NCBI GenBank assembly: GCA_026120185.1
Contig: JANUWF010001272.1
Span: forward strand, 372,001-436,000
DNA from: Voacanga thouarsii
Lineage: Eukaryota > Streptophyta > Magnoliopsida > Gentianales > Apocynaceae
Reading direction: 5' to 3'
DNA length: 64,000 nt
Below, piece after piece: positions 1-11,845 of the stretch. Below the pieces are notes generated by a model. The model saw nothing but the letters and a program-made list of their open reading frames with translations. It was not told the DNA's origin and made no database searches. Position 1 is the first letter of the stretch, and the number at the start of each line of letters is the position of its first letter. Position numbers and translations under genes: made by a program.

Positions 1-511
1 CAATCACTGATAAAAATAAACTACTCAAATATATAAATACATATAAGAGAATAAAAAATCATTTTCATTTAATTATATATAAGAGAATAAAACATAATTG
101 TCATTTAATTGAAAAGTATTGTTAACCCTGTATATTACAAATTTTTTTCTTTAGAATTAACAAAAAATTAATTCTTTATTCATCTCAAATATTATAAATC
201 TAAATGACAAAAAGAAAATCTTTTTATTTGAACATGAACAAATTTTAAGTTAAATTTATCAAGTTACATATATGGCTTATAAATTAGAGTGTAATTTAAA
301 TTTCAATTATTATTCTAATGTTCAAAATAATTATAAATTTTATAATTTGCTCGGTAAAGTTACTGTAAAGTAGGCCTTGAAATAATAGTAAAAATTGTCT
401 CAAAATCATATTCTTTTACATTTATGAACATGTTAATATCTAAAAAAGGAATTAACATATAAAATATATTTTTATATTAAAAATTAAACATTATTGCCGT
501 AATACAATTAA
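1..511. other. AT-rich flank with short repeats
   Basis: No coding signal is seen. A 36-bp unit beginning TATAAGAGAATAAAA occurs twice in tandem from 42 and from 78. The stretch from about 78 to 185 has a diverged direct copy at about 2413-2516, on the other side of the solo LTR. The last five bases (ATTAA, 507-511) are the left target-site duplication of that LTR. Confidence 0.7.
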
Positions 512-2040
512 TGTTAGAATTCGTGGACTCCTAAACGCGAAAAACATCCACGAATCCCTCCCGAGGACCCAAGTAGACGATTAAGATGATCTAAGGTTTA
601 AGAATTACCTCTGGTTGCTGTAATCGAAATCCTTCGATTCTGGTGGCACTATTGTACGTTCAACCCGAACAATCATCAGACGCTGCAGTATACGAACGTC
701 CTCTATCGGATACACACCGCGAACTCAGTCGATACCCGGAGAGTGCTATGCCTAGGGTTTGAGAGGGTTTTTTTTTTCTTTTCTGGTAGAGAATGGCACG
801 AATGTTCTCAACCGAAAATTAGACTATTGAAAAGACGGCTAGGGTTTTCTTAAAAACCCCCGAACCTCTTAGAGTCCAACCCTAATAATATCTTATCATA
901 TTCTAATTTAAATTCAAATTAAATTTAAACTGATATGATAAGATTGTGCCATTATCTCGGTAATTTAACTAATTAATTTACTGAGTCAGATTCTTATAAT
1001 CTGGGACATCATCCAGATACATCGAATGTGGACATGTTTCCAGATTCATTGTGTCTGGTAAATTTTCTAAGTACGATTAACTTAGACATATTTCCAGATT
1101 CATCGAACCTGATTACCAGAAAAATAACCTAACAAGTTCGCTTATTGTGTAACCCTATAGGTTTATTTAACACTGGCAGTGTGCCTAAATCATATTTAAA
1201 TGGCCCACAAGTTATAAGCGGTTTCTAGCAAAACATTATAACTATCCAGGTTAAATGAAGATCGGTGATCTCTTTGAACCAAACCATAATTTTATATTTA
1301 GTCATTTTGTCACACGATATCCAGATTAAGCATAAGGCACGGAGCATGTCATCCTTATTAAGCTTAATCAATTATTTCTTGATTTCATAGTAGACTGTTC
1401 AAACAAATGATATCAATAACTTAGATTGATATAGTTGAGCACGACCATGCATTTTTAACAGTCTAACTTATCAAGGGGCCCATAGATATCTCTCCCATAA
1501 CTGAGAGGGACAAATTCCTTCACAATCAATCATATTCCTCTCCTTGATTTATTCTATATCCAACAGTAGTCTAATTTATTATCTGGTTAAAGACAACTTT
1601 AGACAATGTCAAAATATAGAATTTATCAAGTAGGAAACTATGATGAATATAGGTCGAAGGACTTTCAATATTATTATGGCTAGAAAGTACTTATGACATA
1701 TTCCATGAAGTACTCTCACAGTGGGTCATGTCCAATACAATGTTCTCTAACATTTATTTATGTCTTGACTCGATATCACAAATATCCATGGCCAGTAAAA
1801 CATAGCCATCAAGTCACAAACATACTAATCTTAATTTATTATTATTCCAATAATAATAATTGATCAGGGATAGTTTTAGAATAGTCATTGTATTCATTAT
1901 AGGGTTTTACTATCAAGTCACGTACTTGATGACCAACAAAATAGAAATCACTATTCATGGAAAGGAAAGCCTCATATTATTATATAAAACATAATGACAA
2001 TAGTATAAGTACAAATTGACTCTAGGGCATATCCCCAACA
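512..2040 (-). mobile_element. Solo copia LTR, reversed
   Basis: The segment begins TGTTAGAATTCG and ends CATATCCCCAACA, so it has the TG...CA ends of an LTR. It is flanked on both sides by the 5-bp direct repeat ATTAA (507-511 and 2041-2045), a clean target-site duplication. Read on the minus strand it starts TGTTGGGGATATGCCCTAG, resembling the start of the Cop1 LTR at 7727 (TGTTGTGCCCTAGAGG), so it is in minus orientation. At 1529 bp with no internal region attached, it is best read as a solo LTR left after LTR-LTR recombination of a full element. Confidence 0.85.
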
Positions 2041-2636
2041 ATTAATTATCACTTTAGTATAGACAAATATTTCACATTTATGAATTATAGAACATGCATA
2101 GAAGTTTATAGGAAAAAAGTTCAAAAAAATTATAATACTTTGAATTTTAACATGTTTTATATAATTGCTAATTATTAGTTTTTAATTTTTTTACTTCATT
2201 TTTAACATATAATGAATAATACTTTTAACAATATTTGATGCTCTAAGAAAAAATAATACAACTAAAAGATGAAAACATATCTAAATTAGTAATCCTATAT
2301 TAAGTTTTAATTTTTACAGAATAAAAGAAAAAAACAACCTAGCAAAAAAAAAAGAAAAATTATTTAAAAAAGTATTTAATATATAAATGTAAAAAAGAAT
2401 AAAAATATTTGTTATTATATAAAAGGGAATAAAAGATAAATGTCATTTAATTGAAAAATATTGTTAATCCTATATATCACATCTTTTCTTTAGAATTAAT
2501 AAATTGTTATAAATTTTTATTTACTTAAAATACATTCAACTTATTATTAAAAATGTTTATAATAAGCTGATAATTGAAAATGAATTGAAAAAAAAAGTTG
2601 CAAATATATAATAAATATAATGTATGGTAACACTTG
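2041..2636. other. AT-rich spacer, no gene
   Basis: No supported gene. About 2413-2516 repeats the sequence at 78-185 (shared core TCATTTAATTGAAAA followed by TATTGTTAA). Short reading frames here are low-complexity and were not accepted. Confidence 0.6.
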
Positions 2637-2857
2637 ACACAACAACAGGTTTGGTAGGGATGGCAGACTTCAGTACATTGTGGACAGTTGGTCGTGCGTT
2701 TGAATCCCATGGATGGTAGACATCAGCATATTTTCCTTGTAAGGGCGTTGATTCAGTGCAACGGGTGTTTCGTGCACCAGGTACTGTGAGGGCCAACCGG
2801 GTCGGGGTTGTGGGCTTGGGCCACGTCAAATTCAACCATTTTTTTTTCTTTTTTTTA
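2637..2857 (+). mobile_element. SINE-like tRNA-derived sequence
   Basis: A GC-richer island in AT-rich DNA. It has an A-box-like TGGCAGACTTC (2661-2671), a B-box-like GTTTGAATCC (2698-2707) about 26 bp downstream, and a T-rich tail at about 2838-2857. This is the layout of a tRNA-derived SINE with an internal RNA polymerase III promoter. I could not define a target-site duplication or name a SINE family, and a chance tRNA-like stretch remains possible. Confidence 0.35.
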
Positions 2858-3115
2858 AGTCATCGCAATTTTGCTACTGAATTGCAAAAAAAAAAAAATT
2901 TAAAAAATAAAAAATTTTCGAAATTTTTTTACTTAATTTTAATATAGAAAATGTAGTTGCAATTCGGCTGCAAATTAGTGACTGAAAAAAAATTTCGGTC
3001 ACAAAATTGGATTAGCTACTACTGGTATGCAACTAGTAGAGGTTGGTCACAATTTAGTGTATACTATCGAATTGCGACCGAATTTGTGGTCGTAATTTTG
3101 CTTTTTTCTTGCCGT
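2858..3115. mobile_element. CACTA-like subterminal repeat fragment
   Basis: The stretch is built of repeated motifs such as GCAATTTTGCTAC, TTCGGTCACAAAA and GAATTGCGACCGAA on both strands. It ends in TTTTTTCTTGCCGTCG, close to the TTTTCTTGTAGTG end typical of plant CACTA (En/Spm) transposons. No transposase is present and the canonical CACTA terminus is degraded, so this is a fragment at best. It directly abuts the Cop0 gag remnant. Confidence 0.4.
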
Positions 3116-3159
3116 CGACTATAGGCCTGAGATCAAAGCTGAAAATTACAAATCTCACT

Positions 3160-3650
3160 TTGTAAAAGCTACTTCATCATCTATGACACACCGTTGTTGC
3201 ACATATTATGGATAATCTAGACACAAAGCATCTAAGTGTCATGTTTGGAAGAATGTGGAATCTAGTATAAAAATAGTTTGGAAGGTAAACGAAACTATCA
3301 TTAACCCCCGTGGACCTAAGAAACAATAGGTACCAAAAATCACTTTTCCGTATTATGTATAGGAACATTTGACAAACAAGATGAGTTCCATAAAATGGTT
3401 TTTGGAGAATGTATGCTCAAGGCACATGATTGGAAATTCCAGACTACTGGAAAATATTCAAGTTACAAGCGATGGATTTGTCACATTTGGAGACAAAAAG
3501 AAAAGAAAAATACTTGGCATAGGTAATATTGGTAAGAGATCATCAATTGTCATCAAACAAGTGCTATTAACTGATGAATTAAAGTATCATCTACTTAACA
3601 TCAGCCAACTATGTGATAATGGATACAAAGTTATTTTTGAAAAGGATTGA
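3160..3650 (+). pseudogene. Cop0 copia gag end and protease, decayed
   Basis: Start of a SIRE-like copia polyprotein remnant. At about 3186-3240 a degenerate CCHC zinc knuckle of gag can be seen (HRCCTYYG, a stop, then SRHKASKCHV), followed by a GPKKQ stretch typical of the linker before protease. The protease region (3369-3650) reads WFLENVCSRHMIG, then FVTFGDKKKRKILGIGNIG and LLNISQLCDNGYKVIFE. The family's catalytic Asp-Ser-Gly is replaced by Glu-Asn-Val, so the aspartic protease is dead. The upstream gag is missing, cut at the CACTA-like piece, and no 5' LTR was found. Confidence 0.8.
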
Positions 3651-3654
3651 TGCA

Positions 3655-5100
<1,446 letters not shown>

Positions 5101-5850
5101 TGGTACCAAGTGATTTTCAGAAACAAACTTGATAAGCATGGTATTGTTTTTAGAATAAAGCGAGATTAGTTACCTAATGATTCAATCAAAAAGAGGGCAT
5201 TGATTATGATGAAACCTTTGCTCTTGTTGCTCGGTTAGAATTAATAAGAATGTAGCTTGCATTTGCATCTTTCAAAGGTTTTATGCTCTACCAAATGGAT
5301 GTCAAAAGTGCATTCTTAAAATGGTTTCATTGAAGAAGAAGTATATGTGGAACAACCTCGTAGTTTTACTCATGAACGTTTTCCAAACCATATCTTTATA
5401 CTTTCAAAAGCCCTTTATGGCTTAAAACAACCTCCAAGAGCATGGCATAAATGGCATAATGGTTTTCTTCTTTCAAAAGATTTTTCAAGAGGCTTAGTTG
5501 ACACCATATTAATTATCAAATCTAAAAATTTTGATGATATCATAATTGTGCAAATATATATTAATGCTATTATTTTTAGAGCTACTAATGATTATTTATG
5601 TAAGAAATTTGCCACGACAATGCAGAAAGAGTTTGAAATAAGCATGTTGGGAAAGCTTAATTTCTTCCTTAGTCTACAAATCAAGCAAACTAAGGATGGG
5701 ATCTTCTTAAATCTGACCAAGTATGCTAAGGAATTACTCAAAAGGTTTGGAATGAATAAAGCAAAAGAAATAAGTACACATATGAGCACATCATAAAACT
5801 TGATAAAGTTGAAAAAGGTAAGAAAGTGGATGAATCAAAATATAGAGGTA
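5101..5850 (+). pseudogene. Cop0 copia reverse transcriptase, inactive
   Basis: Reverse transcriptase remnant that would copy element RNA to DNA. Visible blocks are DYDETFALVARLELIRM and LYQMDVKSAFLKW (about 5200-5320), then from 5347 VEQPRSFTHERFPNHIF, LSKALYGLKQPPRAWH and MLGKLNFFLSLQIKQTKDGIF. The catalytic YVDD box reads YINA at about 5560, so both aspartates are lost. Frameshifts near 5330 and stops before 5200 and at 5794 break it. The order of blocks and the LKQPPRAWH motif are diagnostic of copia. Confidence 0.85.
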
Positions 5851-6471
5851 TAATTGGACGTTTTCTTTATCTTACTGCCAGCAGTCTACACATTATGTTC
5901 TCAATATGTCTTTGTGCTAGATTTCAATCATGTCCAAAGGAATCTCATTTGTGTTTTGTAAAATAGATCCTTAGATACTTAATTAGAACACATGATTATG
6001 GCTTCTAGTATCCACGAACTAATTCATTTGATCTTATAGGATATATGGATGCCGATTATGCCTGTTACAAGGTTGAGAGAAAAGTACCAACGGACACTGT
6101 CAGTTTCTTGGACACTATCTTATCTCTTGGTATAGCAAGAAGCAAGCTTGTATCTCATTTTCAACAACTGAAGCTGAATACATGGCAACGGGTAATTGGT
6201 GCGAACAAATTTTGTCGATGAAAAACACTTTGCTTAACTTTGTTTTAAATTTTAATTGCATACCTATCTTATGTGATAATACTAGTACTATCAATCTAAC
6301 CAAAAATCCTATTCAGTATTCTAGAAGTAAGCATATTGAAATTAAGTATCATTTTATTAGAGATTATCGGCTTAAGAGAGATATGTGTGCGGAATATATT
6401 CCAACTGATGAACTGCTTGCAGACATCTTCACTAAATCTAGAAGATGTTTGAGAATCAACAAAATTATGTA
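5851..6471 (+). pseudogene. Cop0 copia RNase H, broken
   Basis: RNase H would remove the RNA strand during reverse transcription. The upstream part (5851-6180) is frameshifted but shows YRGIIGRFLYLTAS-like and GYMDADYACYK-like blocks. The 3' part (6182-6471) is open: EAEYMATGNWCEQILSMK, then LCDNTSTINLTKNPIQYS, RSKHIEIKYHFIRD and DELLADIFTKS. These are the standard blocks of copia RNase H in the right order. It is the end of the Cop0 pol reading frame, followed by about 500 bp of non-coding sequence. Confidence 0.85.
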
Positions 6472-6982
6472 ACTAATAATTTTGGCCAAGGATTTGTTTG
6501 TTCATTCTTGCAGAACTTCTAAAGATACACTTTTTGGATACAATATCTAAGAAACTTAAATCCAAAATCCCCTCGACAACATATGACTCTCATTCAGTTT
6601 TTTTTTTTCTGGATGGACGAATTTAGACTTATCTGAGTCCAAAATAACAGCAGCCCAGAATCATTTAAAGCCCATTTTTAAAAAATACTTAGATGAAGAA
6701 GCATATAAGTCTAGCACATAAGTCCAGAACCAACTTTTTAAAATTTTAAAATGTCTGCACTTTGAAAAAAAAAAAAAAATATGACCCTATCTCTGGTGTA
6801 AACTTTGATTAAGGGTACTTAATTATACTTATCTACTTTAGAACATAGGATATTATAGATATATTATTTTTTTCTCTCTCCTTAAAATCTAAAACCACCA
6901 TTGATCTCTCTGCTTCTCTCACTTCACATCTTCATCATCTCTTTTGAAACAAAAAAATCATTCGTCTTCTTTCTGCTTCTGT
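6472..6982. other. Cop0 non-coding spacer
   Basis: No gene is seen. The interval holds short T and A runs (for example a 16-A run near 6766) and an AT-rich segment between the pol end and the third ORF. No polypurine tract or 3' LTR of Cop0 could be identified. Confidence 0.5.
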
Positions 6983-7726
6983 GATGGAAAATCTACCAAA
7001 ATTAGATAAAGGAACTAAACAAAAGATGAAGAAGGGCAAAAAGAGCAAAACAGTGACAAAGATGAAAGTGGTTGACGATGCCCAACCCACAAACAAATAG
7101 AAGGGCAAAAAGATCATTGCTGAAGAAATAGCTTTGCAATCTGACTCATCAACAGAGCTTCCTGTACCGAAAAGCTCTGAGACACAGGTACCTCGATTTC
7201 TTGATCTAAAATGTGAGTCTAATTTTAATGGTTAGCTATGTAGAAATAGGACTGTAATATCTAGATATTGGATTGATGCTAAGGCCTTTGTAAATTTTTC
7301 TGACATCTTGAGTATGTTTAAGTATCTTGGATGAGGGGATTTGTTGTTAGTAGAGGAAAAACTGTACACCAGGGTTTGGGAATTTTATGTAAACTTGAGA
7401 AAATTAGTGCTTGAGGAAACTGGCAGAGGATTAATGGTTCAATAGTACACCTCTAGAGTAGGCCGTGTTAATATGGAATTTGATTATCGGATGTTAAGTC
7501 GAATTTTTTGAGTTAGAGATAGAGGAATCCAATTTATTAAAATGAACAAATTCCCAGAAAATTTAGACCTATTTGATTTGGGACGGTTTGAAGCAAAATT
7601 TATTGGAGGGAAAAGCTTTAAAAATTCAAATGATAGAAATTCAAAAATGGCTGAACGGTTATGGAAGGATTCTGCACTATATGGTGTCTACTATGGTTGC
7701 ACCATGTTTTGGGCATATGATTATAG
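6983..7726 (+). pseudogene. Third ORF remnant downstream of Cop0 pol
   Basis: From an ATG at about 6983 the frame reads a very basic start (KGTKQKMKKGKKSKTVTK), a Ser/Thr-rich stretch, then blocks such as YWIDAKAFVNFSDILSMF, LYTRVWEFYVNLRKLVLEE and MNKFPENLDLFDLG. Single stops interrupt it, for instance near 7100, 7235, 7334 and 7445. The F-x-F-Y-x-N-L pattern resembles the 'putative plant transposon protein' domain found in many plant elements; that is recognition by eye only. It ends where the Cop1 LTR begins. It may be an accessory ORF of Cop0 or part of another element. Confidence 0.5.
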
Positions 7727-7874
7727 TGTTGTGCCCTAGAGGTAATCATATGTACGTTGTATATGACATATTTTATTTTAATAAAAGGCATTATTTATCT
7801 TACAGTTTCTTTTGTTTACATTCAAGTAATATAACTGTTCGATAAAGTCCCTAGTACAACACTGTGTTAAGAAA

Positions 7875-7894
7875 ATCATGATAGAGATCATGAT
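7875..7894. repeat. Palindromic hairpin motif in Cop1 LTR
   Basis: ATCATGAT, a 4-base spacer, then ATCATGAT again. Each arm is itself self-complementary. The same 20-bp layout is kept in the related solo LTR at 52236-52255, so it may be a functional U3 element. Confidence 0.8.
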
Positions 7895-9025
7895 ATGAGA
7901 TTCATACTACACTGTATAGTATTAGTACTTAAATAGTCCTTAGTCATAGTATTAATAAGACAGGACATCATTAATGCGTTAAGACTAGCAAGTGTTGAGA
8001 TACTCAAAGTTAACACATGGATGCTTGTTAATGGAACAAGTTCATTGGATGACCTAGCTTTGAGATAATCACATGGATAACTATTTAGTGTCAGTGATAT
8101 AATCTCAATATAGTAAACGTGCAAGTATCCTTAGACTTGAGATCTCCATGGTACTTTGTTTGCTGAGCATGGTACTCTGATTCTAATCTTCGGAGCTCAA
8201 TCACAAACCGCCTATGGGATAGATATTGGGTACATTGTGAGGTAAACGAAAGGAGTTGAGTGGGTCAATAAAGGATTCATCACTCCTAATAGTAGGGGCG
8301 AATATCTCATGGCCACATGTAGGAATTACTACTCGAGAAGTCCTTGGTCAAGGCAATTGTGTATTGGAAGCAGTTCTATTTGATACACATCTAGAGTAGT
8401 GGGTTCCTGGTATAAGTACAATCGTATTTAGGCAAGAATTAATTCTGGAGGGAGTTGGCACTAATTTCGTACTCCAAATCGGATGACATATTATATGGTG
8501 AAATGAGTTAATTGTACTGAAGTTTGTTATTGAAGGGTTCCTATCAAACCACTTGACTTCCTGGACTCTTGGGTGGTCATGATGTGTTGCTAGATACCAC
8601 TCAAGATCTGGGAATATAGGTTTATTAATTGATGAATTAATAAACCAATACTGATTAGTATTAATAGTATTAATTCTAATTAATTATGGATTATTAATCT
8701 CAAAGGCGTTTGGATTATTTCATGCTCGCTATCAATTGACTAGAAAACCTAATAGGTCACACACAATAGAGGATTAGATACTGAATATGTTATTTGATAA
8801 CATAATGGTGTTGATTGAGAGAAAGAGAAGTTGTTGTGTATAAATTATAATTAGTTATAATTTATTATCCAAATTGTAATTGTGAGAACTTGATGTTTCC
8901 AATTACAATTATGTAACTCTAATTACTTTAGAATTCTAGATTTCCAGTGGATTTTGTGACATATAATAGGATATGCATGAAACCCTAATGAGTTTGGGTA
9001 ATTCACACGAAAAACAACAGCCACG

Positions 9026-9028
<3 letters not shown>

Positions 9029-9072
<44 letters not shown>
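9029..9072 (+). repeat. (TC)n microsatellite in Cop1 LTR
   Basis: About 21 TC units near the presumed transcribed part of the LTR. A CT-rich tract here resembles the pyrimidine patches often found near plant transcription starts, but function is not shown. Confidence 0.95.
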
Positions 9073-9074
<2 letters not shown>

Positions 9075-9407
9075 AAGCAAACAACCCTAGCCGCCATCTT
9101 TTCCTGCTAGAAAAGGAAATTTTGGTGCTTGGGTATTCCTCTATGTGGAATACTATTAGAGATAATCACACACTGTGATTATAGTGGTTAGACATTCAAT
9201 TCTCGTGAAGTTGTATCATGAGGATTGTTGGATCGCACCTCAACTTAAAGAAGAAATTTTTGTAATTCGGACGATCAAACAATGGTAAAAAGCTACTACC
9301 TTTATTATCATTATGTCTAGTTTTCCACACATAGGTGGGTTCTGGGATGGTATCTCATTTTATTTTCTGCTACATCGTATAGGTTATGAGCCTGAGGTAC
9401 CCAACAG

Positions 9408-9420
9408 TGGTATCAGAGCC
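9408..9420 (+). promoter_or_regulatory. Cop1 primer-binding site (iMet tRNA)
   Basis: TGGTATCAGAGCC lies one base after the LTR end. This is the standard complement of the plant initiator methionine tRNA 3' end used to prime minus-strand synthesis. It shows that the preceding LTR is a 5' LTR. Confidence 0.95.
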
Positions 9421-10157
9421 ATGCTATGTGTGGTCTACGGATATATTTTTTGGCATGAAAAACTGTTTTCATGTATTCTTGGTTATATTTGTTTGTTGTG
9501 AAAATTGTTTTCATTCAAGTCGAAATTGTTTCGGGCATCTTGGGTTTGGTCCGTAGCACAATATGATTGTGTAAAAGTCACAACATATTTTGTAATATGC
9601 TTTCTTTATGTGCTGAAAATTTTCTACAAAAAAACGTTTTCCTGCAACATAATTGTTGCCTTCCGTTTCATTTTAATTTTCTATTTTAGTTTTGCTTAAA
9701 CTAACAATTTGGTTGTTGTTTTAAGCTTCAAAACAAAAAATTTTGCTGAGAATTATTCTCACTGATCTATTGCAGAAGATTAGGGCACCAGAAATTAATT
9801 TTGTAAAATTTTCAAAATCGTCGCCACTATTCCCAACTACAGCCGGCACCGGCTCCCGCCTCCAAGCTGGCGCTGGTTGCAAGCTGTTTCGCGAACATCC
9901 AGAAATTGTTTCTGGAAAGTGTTCCTAAAATCAGAACGCAGGCGGCACTGGCTCTAGCGTCTAAACTGGCGCCATATCTGCTCTGTTTGTGATGTACAAG
10001 TAATTAAATTTTTTTTTTCTGGAATAGAATTTTGAAAGGGAAAAACTCATTTGATAAGAAGTGGAAAATTAAAAATTTTTCCAAGCGGGACAGCTGTTTT
10101 CGTTGCTGGAGATGAGACCCAAAAGCATTTTCTTAAAATTAGTTTTGAGACACAGAC
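9421..10157 (+). other. Cop1 untranslated leader
   Basis: Non-coding leader between primer site and the point where A1 begins. It is T-rich except for a GC-rich patch at about 9836-9975, in which a block beginning GCACCGGCTCCCGCC is followed about 110 bp later by a similar block beginning GCACTGGCTCTAGCG, each ending near CTGGCGC. No gag of Cop1 follows; A1 gag starts abruptly at about 10158. Confidence 0.65.
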
Positions 10158-10177
10158 TTTGAGTGAACGTGATTAAG

Positions 10178-11338
10178 ATGGAACCAAGACACAGAACAGT
10201 TGTGCATAGCAGAACGGTGCAGGAGAGTGCATCCTCCACCCCGGAATTTGAGCAGATGCATCGTTCCACCCCCGACGTGGAAGAGCACCTGCCACGTGAG
10301 CAGGAATTGGCTTCGGAGAGGTCACGAGATGTAACCATGGGTCAGGCTTTCGACAAGATGGCCTCGATCCTACAGAATCTGACGGAAAGAGTGGATAAGG
10401 TGGCCAGGAAACCACCGCGGGGAGAGGGTGAAGCCCTGGAGCGTTTCCTGAAGTTCCAGCCTCCCACATTCTAGGGAGAGGTGGAACAAGACGAGAAAGC
10501 CGAGCAGTGGATTGAGCAAATGGAGGATATCTTTGCTACTTTGCAGTACTCAGAAGAGAGGATGGTGAAGTTTGCTGCTTTTCGGCTGAGGGGACCGTCT
10601 TGGGCATGGTGGCAGCGAGTATAAAGTGATTGGGATAGAGAGGAGCAAGAATGGACATGGGACGACTTTACGGAAGCCTTCCGGGCTGAGTACATTCCTC
10701 GATGGGTGGCTGAGAAGAGGGAGGATGAATTCCAGACCCTCAGGTAGGGTGGCATGACCGTGGCCCAATATGCAGCCCAATTCATTCAGTTGTCCAAGTA
10801 CTGAAAGTGCTTGGTAGATACGGAGCAGAAGCGCACCCGGTAATTCGTGAAAAGGCTTAGGCCAGAGTTAAGGAAGGCATTGGCTCCATCACCACCTACA
10901 TCGTACACCGCCACCGTGGACGCAGCTTCCCGTACAGAAAATAAAGATCGGCATCGACTGGTGAGTAGACCCTTCCAACCGAATCGTCCACTTACGAGGC
11001 CTTCAAGCAACAAGCGACCCGCGGCCTCTATGCCTTGGGGAAATCGGGGCAAGAAGCCTCGAGTGCCAGTAGCAAGACCGATGCAAGGCAGCCTGAATTG
11101 CCGGCTGTGTGGGAAGTGAGGCCACACCGAAAGAAACTGCTGGGGTAATGGGGGTGTGAGGAGGTGCATCAATTGCGGAGACCTAGGACACCTGAGAAAC
11201 GTCTACCCCAAACCCTTAAGGATTAAGCATACCGCACCAGCCCAATCAATGGGAGGAAATAGAGGCGCCGCTGCTGGACCGGCCGGAGCGGGAGGCCAGA
11301 AGCCTCAAGTGAAGGCCAAAGTTTTTGCCCTTAACTGA
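10178..11338 (+). pseudogene. A1 gypsy gag, decayed
   Basis: Capsid/nucleocapsid protein of a Tekay-like gypsy element. The ATG at 10178 matches the A2 gag start at 40958. Visible blocks are the capsid ERMVKFAAFRLRGPS, EYIPRWVAEKREDEFQTLR and AQYAAQFIQLSKY, then two zinc knuckles from about 11095 (CRLCGK, stop, GHTERNC; CINCGDLGHLRNVYP). The second knuckle has lost its last Cys (Tyr instead). At least five in-frame stops are present, e.g. TGA 11117-11119 and TGA 11336-11338, both where A2 has CGA. The A1 5' LTR, primer site and leader ORF are absent, so homology with A2 starts near 10158. Confidence 0.85.
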
Positions 11339-11845
11339 GAGGAAGTCAGAGCGGACGCCGCCGTGATTGAAGGTAACCTTTCTATCCAAGGTCGTCTTGT
11401 TAATGTTCTGATAGATCCAGGATCCACACATTCTTATGTAAGTAAAGTATATGCTTCACGTCTGGGTTGGGAAGGAAATGAGCTACCTTATACCTTAATA
11501 GTTAGTTCCCCCTTGGGAAAGGTGGTGGAAGCAGGCAAGAAATTGGGAAGTTGTGGAGTTGAGGTAGGGAAGGAGATTCTGGAGGCCGACCTTATAATCC
11601 TGCCCATGGATTATTATGATTTGATCTTGGGCATGGACTGGTTGTCGAAACACGGAGCTCGTGTGGACTGTAAGATCAAGACAGTGCAGTTTGTGAGACC
11701 TAGATGGGATGTAATTGAATTCAACGAAAAGTGAACGAAGGAACTGAAATTTCTTATTGCTGGTGCTAATGCCCAGAAGTTACTCAAGAAAGGATGTATG
11801 GGATATTTGGCGTACCTCTTGAACAAACCCAAGGACTAGTGTACC
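11339..11845 (+). pseudogene. A1 gypsy protease
   Basis: Retroviral-type aspartic protease, which would cut the polyprotein. The open part (11363-11734) has LIDPGSTHSYVSK, where the active-site Asp-Ser/Thr-Gly reads Asp-Pro-Gly, a form common in this gypsy clade, and [19 protein letters not shown], the usual C-terminal block. A TGA/frame break at about 11732 and a stop near 11838 separate it from reverse transcriptase. It is closely similar to A2 (42120-42690). Confidence 0.85.

Larger units (their letters stand above)
7727..9406 (+). mobile_element. Cop1 copia 5' LTR
   Basis: A 1680-bp LTR from TGTTGTGCCCTAGAGG to CCTGAGGTACCCAACA, followed at once by a copia primer-binding site, which fixes its right end. 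The five bases before it are TATAG (7722-7726); the matching right-hand copy was not found. It is the same family as the reversed solo LTR at 50663-52405. It contains an inverted repeat (7875-7894) and a TC microsatellite (9029-9072). In this reading it drives the Cop1 copy whose pol pieces lie at 20662-20945, 50179-50662 and 52406-52685. Confidence 0.9.

Noticed and set aside
2525..2835. Minus-strand frames across the SINE-like island
   Set aside because: They overlap each other, show no protein motif, and run through a tRNA-like, T-tailed repeat.
10173..10785. Long minus-strand frames opposite A1 gag
   Set aside because: Shadows of the gag reading frame; the plus strand carries the recognisable capsid blocks.
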